The notes under the pieces are model-generated. The model was not told the DNA's origin and searched no databases. It worked only from the letters and a program-made list of their open reading frames with translations. DNA of 42,061 nt from Opitutaceae bacterium (GTDB taxonomy: Bacteria; Verrucomicrobiota; Verrucomicrobiia; Opitutales; Opitutaceae): positions 1 through 42,061 of the forward strand of contig JAIYBI010000305.1 in the NCBI GenBank assembly GCA_027488595.1, given 5' to 3'. Shown here in pieces: positions 8,288 through 15,846 of the stretch (its first letter is position 1; the number at the start of each line of letters is the position of its first letter). A program made the translations under genes and the position numbers.

Positions 8288-9337
8288 TTACGCGAAGCGG
8301 ATGGCGAGGGCGGCGTGGAGGTCGCGGACGAGTTTTTCGGTAGTGGGCCAGTCAATACAACCGTCGGTGATGCTGACGCCGTATTTAAGCTGCTCCTTCG
8401 GCACGGGGAAGGACTGGTTGCCGGCGTGAAGGTTGCTCTCGACCATAGCGCCCATGATGGAGGTGTTGCCGGCCGCGATCTGCGCGGTGAGGGCGCGCAA
8501 TACCTCGGGCTGATTCTCCGGCTTCTTGGAGGAGTTGTCGTGCGAAGCATCCACCAGGATGGACGCGGGCAGACCGGATTTCACCAGGAGCGTCTCCGTC
8601 TCGGCGATGTGGGCGGCGGAGAAATTCGGTCCCTTGGAACCGCCACGCAGCACGATGTGGCAATCGCGGTTGCCACGGGTGCGCACGGCGGCGGCGTCGA
8701 GGCCGATACCGAGAAACGTCTGGGGCTGGCCCGCCGCCTTGATGGCGTTGATCGCAACGGTCAGGCCGCCGTCGGTGCCGTTTTTGAAGCCGATGGGCAT
8801 CGAGAGGCCGGAGGCGAGCTGGCGGTGGGTCTGCGACTCCGTGGTGCGGGCACCGATGGCACCCCAACAAACGAGGTCGGCGATGTATTGCGGGGTGATG
8901 GGGTCGAGGAACTCGGTGGCGGTGGGCAGGCCGAGGTCGAGCACTTCGCGCAGAAAGGCTCGGCCGGCGCGCAGGCCGGCGGGGATGTCGTGCGAGCCGT
9001 CGAGGTGGGGGTCCATGACCAGACCCTTCCAGCCCACGGTGGTGCGGGGTTTCTCAAAATAAACCCGCATCACAACCATGACGCGGTCGGAAACCTCGGC
9101 CGCAAGCGCGGCGAGGCGGCGGGCGTAGTCGCGGCCGCCCTCGACGTCGTGGATGGAGCACGGCCCGATCACGAGGAGGAAGCGGCGCTCGTCGGTGAAG
9201 ATGATCTTTTGGATCTCGCGACGGGAGGCGGTGATGAAGTCGGCCTGGGCCTCCGTCTTGGGCAGCTCGGCGAGGAGCTGGGCAGGCGTCGGCAGGGGTC
9301 GTGTCTCGACGACATTCAGGTCGGAGGTCTTTTGCAT
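8288..9337 (-). CDS. aroF: 3-deoxy-7-phosphoheptulonate (DAHP) synthase, class I
   Basis: This cytoplasmic enzyme joins phosphoenolpyruvate and erythrose 4-phosphate, the first step of the shikimate pathway to aromatic amino acids. At 349 residues it matches the metal-dependent AroF/G/H type. Visible motifs are IGPCSIHD (PEP/metal region), EKPRTTVGWKGL, GARTTESQTHRQ, FKNGTDG, LRGGSKGPN, DASHDNSSK and GAMVESNLHAGNQ. The start ATG at 9337 gives MQKTSDLN, typical of the family; extending further upstream would add unrelated residues. It lies downstream of metX on the same strand across a 255-base gap that contains a repeat element, so it probably has its own promoter. Whether Phe, Tyr or Trp inhibits it cannot be told. 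Confidence 0.96.
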   Translation of the reverse strand: MQKTSDLNVVETRPLPTPAQLLAELPKTEAQADFITASRREIQKIIFTDERRFLLVIGPCSIHDVEGGRDYARRLAALAAEVSDRVMVVMRVYFEKPRTTVGWKGLVMDPHLDGSHDIPAGLRAGRAFLREVLDLGLPTATEFLDPITPQYIADLVCWGAIGARTTESQTHRQLASGLSMPIGFKNGTDGGLTVAINAIKAAGQPQTFLGIGLDAAAVRTRGNRDCHIVLRGGSKGPNFSAAHIAETETLLVKSGLPASILVDASHDNSSKKPENQPEVLRALTAQIAAGNTSIMGAMVESNLHAGNQSFPVPKEQLKYGVSITDGCIDWPTTEKLVRDLHAALAIRFA

Positions 9338-9481
9338 GGCGTAAACGGTCAGGTTGAAACAACGCGGTGGCGGAGGGCAAGCCCGCGCCGCGCGGACTGA
9401 ATGATGCCCGATGCCGGATGACCGAGACGTGAACCGGCGGACGAGACGATTTACATCAAAGAGCGGTCTAAACAGGACTTC

Positions 9482-9567
9482 TTTAACGCAAAGACGCAAA
9501 GGGCGCAAAGGTCTGGAAACGAATTGAACCTTCGCGTGTCTCCGCGCCTCTCCGTCTTTGCGTTGAA
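9482..9567. repeat. Imperfect inverted-repeat element with CGCAAAG units
   Basis: The left arm TTTAACGCAAAGACG (9482-9496) pairs with CGTCTTTGCGTTGAA (9553-9567) at 14 of 15 positions. The left half also contains tandem CGCAAAG units (9487-9493, 9495-9501 and 9504-9510), and the interior carries related CGCGTGTCTCCGCG-type segments. Elements with this AACGCAAAGACGCAAAG core are familiar to me as dispersed intergenic repeats in several bacterial genomes. It occupies the gap between metX and the DAHP synthase gene and could act as a transcript-end hairpin for metX. Confidence 0.65.
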
Positions 9568-9592
9568 GTCGGAAAGATACAGGCGATTGGTA

Positions 9593-10927
9593 TTACGACG
9601 GGCGGGCTAGGAAGCTGCGGACCAGCGCGTAGAGCTGGGGTGACTCAAGCAGGAACGAGTCGTGGCCGAGATCGGTGGCGAGCTCGGCGTAGCTGCCGCG
9701 TTTTCCAGCGCGTTGGAGCGCGAGGGAAATGGCGCGGTTTTGCTCGGGCGGGAAGAGCCAGTCGCTGGTGAAACCGACCACCAGCACATCGGCCGTCAGC
9801 TCGCGGAAGGCGTTTTCGAGCGAGCCGTAGGTGCCGTCGAGGTCGAAGCGATCAATGGCGCGGGTGATGTAGAGGTAGGAGTTGGCGTCGAAGCGGTTGA
9901 TGAAGCTCTGGCCCTGGTAACGCAGATAGCTCTCCACCTCGAATTGCACATCGAAAGCGGTGCGCGAACCGGCGGCGGCCGAGCCTGCGGCGGCAACGGC
10001 GCCGGCGGTGCCAGCGATGGCGGCGGACGACGCTGGCGCGGCGGAGCTTGCCGCAGAAGCGCCCCCGAAAACTGCTGCCGGGGCGCCGGACTCCTTGTCA
10101 ATCATTGATTGACTAGTAGCTTGGGGGGCGGATGCGGTGGCGCGGGGGGCGACCACGCGGCGGCCGAATTTGCGGTCCATCGAGGCGTCGCTGAGGTAGG
10201 TAATGTGGGCCATCATGCGTGCGATGGCGAGGCCGACGCGGGGGCCGCCGTTTTTTGGATAATCGCCGCCATGCCACTCGGGGTCCTGGAGAATGGCCTG
10301 GCGGCCGACCTCGTTGAAGGCGATGGCCTGCGCGCTTTCGCGGGCTGTCGTGGCCATGGCGAGCACGCGGCGGGTGTAGCCGGGATACTCGATGCCCCAC
10401 TGGAGCGCTTGCATGCCGCCCATGGAGCCGCCGAGCGCGGCGTAAAGCGAGGTGAGGCCTAGGGAATCGAGCAGGCGGCGCTGGCTGCGAACCATGTCAC
10501 GAATGGTGATGGCGGGAAAGCTGATGCCGTAGGCGCGACCGGTGGCGGGGTTGATCGAGGCGGGGCCGGAGGAGCCCTGGCAGCCGCCAAGGACGTTGGC
10601 GCAGAGAACGAAAAATTTATTGGTGTCGAGGGCCTTGCCTGGGCCGATCAGGTTGTTCCACCAGCCGGTCTTTTTGTCGGTGAGGGCGTGGATGCCGGCG
10701 CAGTGGTGATCGCCGCTGAGGGCGTGGCAGACGAGGATGGCGTTGTCGCGGGCGGGGTTAAGGCGTCCGTAGGTTTCGTAGCGCAGGGTGAAGCCGGGGA
10801 GAATCTGCCCGTCGTCGCAGCTGAAGGGCTCGGTGGAAACGTAGTCGCGGGGCTCGACAAGGCCGACCTCGCCGGGTTCGGCGGGGGTGGCGTTGGGAAG
10901 GTCGTCGTCGAGCGAGGCGTCGTTCAT
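9593..10927 (-). CDS. metX: Homoserine O-acetyltransferase (MetX) with an Ala/Ser-rich internal insert
   Basis: MetX transfers an acetyl group from acetyl-CoA to homoserine at the entry to methionine synthesis. The 444-residue protein has the alpha/beta-hydrolase triad: Ser168 (LGGSMGG), Asp389 (TSDWLFPPEQ) and His422 (LGHDSFLLES). Other marks are HALSGDHH and LGGCQGSSGP. The family is usually about 370-380 residues long. The surplus is a low-complexity Ala/Ser/Gly segment at about residues 259-324, placed between DRKFGRR and FDVQFEVESYLRYQGQ, which are normally close together. The insert stays in frame and both flanks are intact, so the enzyme is probably active. No MetW neighbour is seen. 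A homoserine O-succinyltransferase role is possible because specificity varies in this family. Confidence 0.94.
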   Translation of the reverse strand: MNDASLDDDLPNATPAEPGEVGLVEPRDYVSTEPFSCDDGQILPGFTLRYETYGRLNPARDNAILVCHALSGDHHCAGIHALTDKKTGWWNNLIGPGKALDTNKFFVLCANVLGGCQGSSGPASINPATGRAYGISFPAITIRDMVRSQRRLLDSLGLTSLYAALGGSMGGMQALQWGIEYPGYTRRVLAMATTARESAQAIAFNEVGRQAILQDPEWHGGDYPKNGGPRVGLAIARMMAHITYLSDASMDRKFGRRVVAPRATASAPQATSQSMIDKESGAPAAVFGGASAASSAAPASSAAIAGTAGAVAAAGSAAAGSRTAFDVQFEVESYLRYQGQSFINRFDANSYLYITRAIDRFDLDGTYGSLENAFRELTADVLVVGFTSDWLFPPEQNRAISLALQRAGKRGSYAELATDLGHDSFLLESPQLYALVRSFLARPS

Positions 10928-10942
10928 GCGGCTGAAGCGGGT

Positions 10943-10960
10943 AACACGAACAACACGAAA
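10943..10960. repeat. Tandem 9-bp repeat upstream of metX
   Basis: AACACGAAC (10943-10951) is followed directly by AACACGAAA (10952-10960), starting 16 nt upstream of the metX ATG. It lies in the 150-base divergent region between metX and a lipoprotein gene. It may be a regulator site or another dispersed repeat. I see no SAM riboswitch or obvious Met-box here. Confidence 0.35.
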
Positions 10961-11077
10961 CGAGGGAAAAGGGGAAACGGAAACTGAGGGGAAGAAAACT
11001 GGCGGCGCGAGCAGGGTCGGATTGCCGGGTGGATTGTCGCGTTGCCTAGCGACCGGAAGTGGAGTGGGGTGGACGTC

Positions 11078-11803
11078 ATGAAACTTTTCAAAACGTCAGG
11101 ATTGATCACAGGCGTAATCGTGGCGGCTGGTTTGACCGCCTGCAGCAAGCCGGAGCAAGCCCCCGCAGCGCCAGCTGCACCGGTAGTCGCGGCCCCCGCA
11201 GCGGCGGCGAAAGCCGAGCCGGTGCCCGCTGTCGCAGCGGCTCCGGTCGAGGTGCAGAAAGCGGCGGCAGAAGTGGCGAAGCCCGTGGCCGAAGCGACGG
11301 CGAGCGCGTTTAACTTCGCGAACTTCAAGCTACCGGATCTCCAGTCGGCGTCGGTCGGGCAGCTCGCCTCGACGGCGTCGCAATTATTGACCGGTCTAGG
11401 CGATTTAACCGGCAAGTCCTCGCCCTCGTCGCTGACGCAAGTGGAGGCGGTGAAGTCTGCCCTCTCGGCCGGCAAGGCGCTGGAGGCGCTCGCGAAGTTG
11501 CAGCAGCTCGGCGAGACGGTGAAGGCGATCCCGGGCGCGGAAGGTCTGTTAATGGCCGGCAAGCAAGTTGTGAGCGCGTGGGCACTGAAGCAGGGCTTTG
11601 ATCCGGCAAAAATCTCCGGCGTGCTCGGGTCCCTGCAGAAAGGTGACTGGGTGGGGCTGGCCTCGCAGGCGGCGACTCTGCTGGGCAAGGGCGGCGTGAG
11701 CGGCGAGCAAAAGAGCCTGCTCGATGGCGTGCTGGGCAACTTCGGGGTGGGCGGCGGCGCGGCCTCGGCGGCGGGCGCACTCAAAGGGCTGCTCGGCAAG
11801 TAA
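11078..11803 (+). CDS. Small Ala-rich lipoprotein of unknown function
   Basis: The 241-residue protein has a lipoprotein signal: MKLFKTSG, a hydrophobic core and lipobox LTAC with Cys22 as the lipidated residue. Residues 23-90 are an Ala/Pro/Val-rich linker of the kind that crosses the periplasm. Residues 95-241 are predicted mostly helical (LTQVEAVKSALSAGKALEAL, LLMAGKQVVSAW, GDWVGLASQAATLLGK), ending in a Gly/Ala-rich tail. I do not recognise the domain. The ATG at 11078 is preferred over the upstream one at 11042 because the signal peptide starts there and a purine-rich GGAGTGGGGTGG precedes it. A strong terminator follows 16 nt after the stop. Confidence 0.75.
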   Translation: MKLFKTSGLITGVIVAAGLTACSKPEQAPAAPAAPVVAAPAAAAKAEPVPAVAAAPVEVQKAAAEVAKPVAEATASAFNFANFKLPDLQSASVGQLASTASQLLTGLGDLTGKSSPSSLTQVEAVKSALSAGKALEALAKLQQLGETVKAIPGAEGLLMAGKQVVSAWALKQGFDPAKISGVLGSLQKGDWVGLASQAATLLGKGGVSGEQKSLLDGVLGNFGVGGGAASAAGALKGLLGK

Positions 11804-11819
11804 GGGCTTCAGTCGCTGA

Positions 11820-11858
11820 AACAAAAAGAGCCGGGCTTTTGGCCCGGCTCTTTTTGTT
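11820..11858. terminator. Strong bidirectional Rho-independent terminator
   Basis: AACAAAAAGAGCCGGGC (11820-11836) and its perfect complement (11842-11858) form a 17-bp stem with loop TTTTG. The GC-rich top and A/T-run flanks give a U-tract on both strands. It lies between the convergent lipoprotein gene and the minus-strand membrane protein gene and should stop both transcripts. Confidence 0.95.
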
Positions 11859-11894
11859 GGGGGTGAGACAAGCCGACCGACGGACGGATCTACA

Positions 11895-13112
11895 TCACGT
11901 CACTTGCGTGCGAGCCGAGCTGCCACCGAAGAGCTCCTTCAGCGAGCTCCAAGCCTTGAGCAGGCCGGCGTCCTGCACGCCGCCTTCGATGGCGTAGGCG
12001 CGGACGACGGCGTCCTCGTGGTCGCGATAGCGGGGAGGCAATACGAAGGCGGTTTTCTCGCCGCAACGGATGGACGAAATGAAGAGGCCTTTGCCGACCG
12101 AGACCTGGGCATCGAGTTTCACGTCGAGGGTTTTTTCGGGCAGCACCAGCCAGGGGCGGTAGCGGAAAACGAGTTTGCCATTGGCAGGCTCGAGACGGAG
12201 ACGGCCGTAAGTGCGCATCGGCACGCCTTGTTCGCTGAGGGTGTTGCTGGAGAAGAGCAGGTTTTCACCCTTCTCGACGACCTGGAAGCGGTGTTTACGG
12301 AAAGTGAAAAAGTCCCAGGAGAAAATCGTGCCGAAGATCGTCAGGCGGAAGGCCCAGCCGGCGATGAGGTAGGCGATCAAAACAACGACGAGCGAGAGGA
12401 TCGCGCTGATCCACGGGCTGAGGGTGGCGGTGAGGGCGATGAGGCCGAGCAAGGCGGTTCGGGCGCCCTTGAGGGCGGCATCAATCGCGCCCCAGGGGCT
12501 GAGGAGGATGAGGGCGTTGATGGCGTGCGAGGCCATCCAGACGACGAGAAAAACCGCCACGCCGATGGGGACGGTGAGGATGCTCAGCGCCCACGACCAA
12601 TCAATCGCGCCGACCTGCACGGCGGCCATGCCGTTGGCGGTGAGCACATCGCCGGCGGGCGCGGACTGGGCGATGATCATCTTGGAAAGTGCGCTCATCG
12701 TAAAAGGCACCACCGCGCCGGCGGCGACGAGACCCGAGGCCTTGTTCTCGATGGTTTCGAGCACATCGAGGGGCTTTTTCATGCCGGGCGGGAGGACGGC
12801 GCCGATGCTGTCTTTGCAGGCGCAGAGACCGACGAGGGCGAGGGCGGGCACGAAGAAGCTCCACTGCGCATACCACGGCAGCGCAGCTTTCTCCTCGGGC
12901 GTCTTGGCCTTGGTGGCCTGCCAGGCCCCGAGCGCGGCAGTGCCAAGCAGGGGGGAAATGGCGACCCCGGTGACGGTTGAAATCGTCTTCGCGTAGGCGG
13001 ACGAAGGCGACGAGTCCTTCGCGGCCGGCGCGGCGGCGGGAGCCGCTTGACTGGGGCCCGCGAGGACAGCTAATACGGAGAGGAACGCGAATAAGGACTT
13101 GAGACGTTTCAT
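11895..13112 (-). CDS. Multi-pass membrane protein of unknown family
   Basis: The 405-residue protein begins with a signal peptide (MKRLKSLFAFLSVLAVLAG, cleavage near SQAAPA). At least four hydrophobic segments follow, at about residues 85-105, 130-150, 175-215 and 220-265. The C-terminal part, about 270-405, is soluble and beta-rich (FRKHRFQVVEKGENLLF, YGRLRLEPANGKLVF, VLPPRYRDHEDAVV). I do not recognise any domain. The ATG at 13112 is chosen over 13139 because it begins the signal peptide. It lies downstream of the Gfo/Idh/MocA gene on the same strand with a 78-base gap. The proposed topology is from reading hydrophobicity only. Confidence 0.75.
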   Translation of the reverse strand: MKRLKSLFAFLSVLAVLAGPSQAAPAAAPAAKDSSPSSAYAKTISTVTGVAISPLLGTAALGAWQATKAKTPEEKAALPWYAQWSFFVPALALVGLCACKDSIGAVLPPGMKKPLDVLETIENKASGLVAAGAVVPFTMSALSKMIIAQSAPAGDVLTANGMAAVQVGAIDWSWALSILTVPIGVAVFLVVWMASHAINALILLSPWGAIDAALKGARTALLGLIALTATLSPWISAILSLVVVLIAYLIAGWAFRLTIFGTIFSWDFFTFRKHRFQVVEKGENLLFSSNTLSEQGVPMRTYGRLRLEPANGKLVFRYRPWLVLPEKTLDVKLDAQVSVGKGLFISSIRCGEKTAFVLPPRYRDHEDAVVRAYAIEGGVQDAGLLKAWSSLKELFGGSSARTQVT

Positions 13113-13190
13113 GTAGTTAAAAATTCCAGAGAGTTGCATGACGAGTCCCGGTCAAAATGCAGGCACATTTCTAAAAGCGTAAAAAGTGCC

Positions 13191-14273
13191 TTAGGAAACG
13201 TTAGGGGCATTCTTCTCGGATTCGTAGGTAAGGCCGATGGCCGCGCGCCAGCGGTCGAGGGTGGCGAGGTTGCCCAGCGTGTCATCCGTGCTCATCTCCG
13301 GCACGTCGCTCGCACCCGCCCGCACCGCACGGGCAAAGGCGTCCGCCTCCAGTGCGTAGAGAGGACCCGCCTCGATCACGATCTCGTCGGGCACGGCCGC
13401 ACCAGCTCGGTGCAGGATGAGTTTGCACGCGCCGCCCCCGCGGTTGACGACCCACGGCGACGGCACCAGCAGCCAGCCCGCGCTGCCATAAATGCGCACC
13501 ACGTTTTCCTGCGTGAGACCCACACCGGCCGCGACCTGTGCGATCACGCCGTTGTCAAACTTCAAGGTGGCCGCCGCGTAAGCATCCACGCCACTCTCCG
13601 GGTGCAGCACGCCCGCGCCGGAGACATCCACCGGATCGAGAAACGGTCGCCTCGCCGCCGCGCCCGCCACGAGCCGCGACATGGACACCGCGTAACACCC
13701 CACGTCGAGGATGCCGCCGCCGCCCGCCGCGTTGGCCCACAGACGTGACTCCGCCTGATAGTCGGTGCAAAAACTAAAAGTCGCCTGCACCAGCCCCACC
13801 GTTCCCAGCGCGCCTTCACGAATGAGTGAGACGATCTTCGCGGTCTGCGGGTGGCAGCGATACATGAACGCCTCCATCAACACCACCCCTGCGCGCCGCG
13901 CGGCGCCGACCATCGCGACCGCCTCGGAGTAGTTTAACCCCAGCGGTTTCTCGCACAGAATGTGTTTGCCCGCCGCCGCCGCCTTCATGACCCACTCGGC
14001 GTGCTGCGGGTGGGGCGTGGAGATGTAAACCGCGTCCACTTCCGAATCAGCCAGCAGGCCCTCGTAGGAGCCGTGCGTATTCAGTGCGGCGATACCGTGC
14101 TCGGCCGCAAAGCGCCCCGCCGACTCCGCCGAGCGGCTGCCCACCGCGATGAGACGGCCGGAACGCGCCGACTTCAAGCCGGTTGCAAACACGCCCGCGA
14201 TGCGTCCGGTGGCCAGGATTCCCCAGCGCAGGGGCGGCTCGTTAACGGCAGAAGCGGTGGCGGGATTTTCCAT
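13191..14273 (-). CDS. Gfo/Idh/MocA-family NAD(P)-dependent oxidoreductase
   Basis: This 360-residue dehydrogenase has an N-terminal Rossmann fold (LRWGILATGRIAGVF, residues about 15-29), then VDAVYISTPHPQHAEW and the family's Lys in CEKPLGLN, the usual catalytic residue. A C-terminal alpha/beta substrate domain follows (LMEAFMYRCHPQT, GGGILDVGCYAV). Members oxidise or reduce sugars, inositols or dihydrodiols. The MEAFMYRCHPQ block is typical of the xylose/glucose-fructose-type and dihydrodiol dehydrogenase branch. The start at 14273 is chosen because the nucleotide fold begins soon after. It is divergent from the SpoU gene, with 65 bases between starts. The substrate is unknown. Confidence 0.92.
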   Translation of the reverse strand: MENPATASAVNEPPLRWGILATGRIAGVFATGLKSARSGRLIAVGSRSAESAGRFAAEHGIAALNTHGSYEGLLADSEVDAVYISTPHPQHAEWVMKAAAAGKHILCEKPLGLNYSEAVAMVGAARRAGVVLMEAFMYRCHPQTAKIVSLIREGALGTVGLVQATFSFCTDYQAESRLWANAAGGGGILDVGCYAVSMSRLVAGAAARRPFLDPVDVSGAGVLHPESGVDAYAAATLKFDNGVIAQVAAGVGLTQENVVRIYGSAGWLLVPSPWVVNRGGGACKLILHRAGAAVPDEIVIEAGPLYALEADAFARAVRAGASDVPEMSTDDTLGNLATLDRWRAAIGLTYESEKNAPNVS

Positions 14274-14338
14274 AAATGCGAAACTGCACGACGCGGGCGG
14301 ATTGCCAAGCGTGCTCCCCTGCCCCATCAATCGCCGCC

Positions 14339-15064
14339 ATGCCGCTCACCAAGGCCGAGATCACCCGACTACGCTCCCTGCAGGACAAAAAAGCCCGCGA
14401 GGCCGCCGGCCTCTACGTGGTCGAGAATCCCAAGGTCGTGGCCGAGCTGCTCGCAGCCGGGCATGCCTTCGCGGAGTTTTACGCGACCGACGGGGCCGCA
14501 TCGCACGGAAGCGTGACCGTGACACCGGCGGAGCTGGCGCGTATCAGTCATTTCCCTACGCCGTCGGATGTTTTTGCCGTCGGCCGCATCAGCCGCGCCA
14601 CGCTCGCTCCGGGTGAACTCGCGCACGGGCTGACGCTGGCGCTCGACGGCATTCAAGACCCCGGCAACGTCGGCACCTTGTTGCGCATCGCGGACTGGTT
14701 CGGCTTCGCGCGCGTGCTGCTTTCGCCGGACAGCGCGGACCTGTTTTCACAAAAGGTAATCAATGCCAGCATGGGCTCCTTCGCCCGCGTGCGGGTGATC
14801 ACGACGGCGCTGGCAGCCGCGTTGGCGGATGCCGGCGCGGCAGGCGTGCCGGTGCTTGGCTGCGACCTCGCCGGCGAGCCGGTTTACGCTCTGGCGCCGC
14901 TGGCGGACGCAGTGGTGGTGATCGGCAGCGAAGGCCGCGGGCTCTCGGCCGGAGTGACGGCGGCCTTGACGCGACGAGTGACCATCCCGCGCCACGGCGG
15001 CGCGGAGAGCCTGAACGCAGCCGTCGCCGCCGGGATTGTCTGCGCGGCGTTGCGACGCGGGTGA
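14339..15064 (+). CDS. SpoU-family RNA 2'-O-methyltransferase (TrmH/RlmB-like)
   Basis: This 241-residue SAM-dependent enzyme would methylate a ribose 2'-OH in rRNA or tRNA. The three SPOUT motifs are clear: motif 1 DPGNVGTLLRIADWFG (residues about 109-124), motif 2 VVVIGSEGRGLS, and motif 3 IPRHGGAESLNAAVAAGI, which form the trefoil knot. The N-terminal 90 residues resemble the RNA-binding substrate domain (LRSLQDKKAREAAGLYVVEN). The start at 14339 gives MPLTKAEITRLRSLQ, standard for the family; the longer frame overlaps the divergent promoter. It converges with the LysE gene, and only a weak 5-bp stem (CCTCG/CGAGG at 15079-15092) lies between them. The exact RNA position modified cannot be told. 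Confidence 0.93.
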   Translation: MPLTKAEITRLRSLQDKKAREAAGLYVVENPKVVAELLAAGHAFAEFYATDGAASHGSVTVTPAELARISHFPTPSDVFAVGRISRATLAPGELAHGLTLALDGIQDPGNVGTLLRIADWFGFARVLLSPDSADLFSQKVINASMGSFARVRVITTALAAALADAGAAGVPVLGCDLAGEPVYALAPLADAVVVIGSEGRGLSAGVTAALTRRVTIPRHGGAESLNAAVAAGIVCAALRRG

Positions 15065-15107
15065 GGCATTCGCCGCGACCTCGTCTGCGAGGAGCTAAAC
15101 CACCGCC

Positions 15108-15728
15108 CTAGCGCACGGCGATGATGATGCCTGCGACGATCAGCATCGCGCCCGCCAGCCGATTCAAGAGCCGCATCCGAGCCGGGCTTGCCAGAAATCG
15201 CCGGCTTCCCGCTGCGAGCGCCGCATACGCCGTCATGATCGAACCTACCGTCACGAGCACGATTCCACCCATGACGATGGCATCACCCGCCGAGAGCGCG
15301 GGCAGCTCAACAAAGGTTGGGAGCAACCCGGCGTAAAACGCGATCGCCTTGGGGTTGCCAGCCGTCACGAGAAAGCCAGCGATGAAGTTTTGCCCCGCAC
15401 CCGGGCCGGCACGCTCCATCGGGCCAACCGGCGCGGCGGCACTCGGGCGCTCGCGCCAAAGTTTTACGCCCAGCCAGATGAGATATGCCGCCCCGGCGAA
15501 TTTCACTGCAATAAACGCCTCACCCATCGAACGGGCCAGTGTCGCCATCCCGAGCACCGCGAGGCAGAAATAAATCAAGTCCCCCAACGCAATGCCGCCC
15601 ACCATCGCGAGCGCCGCGCGGAAGCCACGCCCGATGGCGCAGGAGACGACGGCAAACACTCCCGGTCCCGGCAGAGCGACGGCAACCGCCAGCGCTACCG
15701 TGAACGCAATGAGGACCGAGAAATGCAT
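15108..15728 (-). CDS. LysE/RhtB-family amino-acid exporter
   Basis: The 206-residue inner-membrane protein has the usual family length and about five to six transmembrane helices. Family signs are ALPGPGVFAVVSCAIGRG near the first helix, GDLIYFCLAVLG, YLIWLGVKLW and FLVTAGNPKAIAFYAGLLP. Such proteins export amino acids such as lysine, homoserine, threonine or leucine using the proton gradient. The ATG at 15728 is chosen because it begins the first helix. It lies downstream of the glutaminase fusion gene on the same strand across a 118-base gap with a small hairpin, so co-transcription is possible but not shown. The transported amino acid is not known. Confidence 0.92.
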   Translation of the reverse strand: MHFSVLIAFTVALAVAVALPGPGVFAVVSCAIGRGFRAALAMVGGIALGDLIYFCLAVLGMATLARSMGEAFIAVKFAGAAYLIWLGVKLWRERPSAAAPVGPMERAGPGAGQNFIAGFLVTAGNPKAIAFYAGLLPTFVELPALSAGDAIVMGGIVLVTVGSIMTAYAALAAGSRRFLASPARMRLLNRLAGAMLIVAGIIIAVR

Positions 15729-15824
15729 GAGCGGGGAGCCTGCGCCCTTCCCCTTCGGCGGCAATCGCGGACGTTGCGCTGGGGCGGGCCGAGATGAGGG
15801 CGCCTGCCCGTTACATAAATATGG

Positions 15825-15842
15825 TCCCGCTTCTTCGCGGGA
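15825..15842 (-). terminator. Weak terminator-like hairpin after the glutaminase fusion gene
   Basis: TCCCGC (15825-15830) pairs with GCGGGA (15837-15842) over a six-base loop. On the minus strand it begins 5 nt after the glutaminase stop and is followed by CCATATTTATGT, which is only moderately T-rich. It may give partial termination before the LysE gene. Confidence 0.35.
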
Positions 15843-15846
15843 GACA

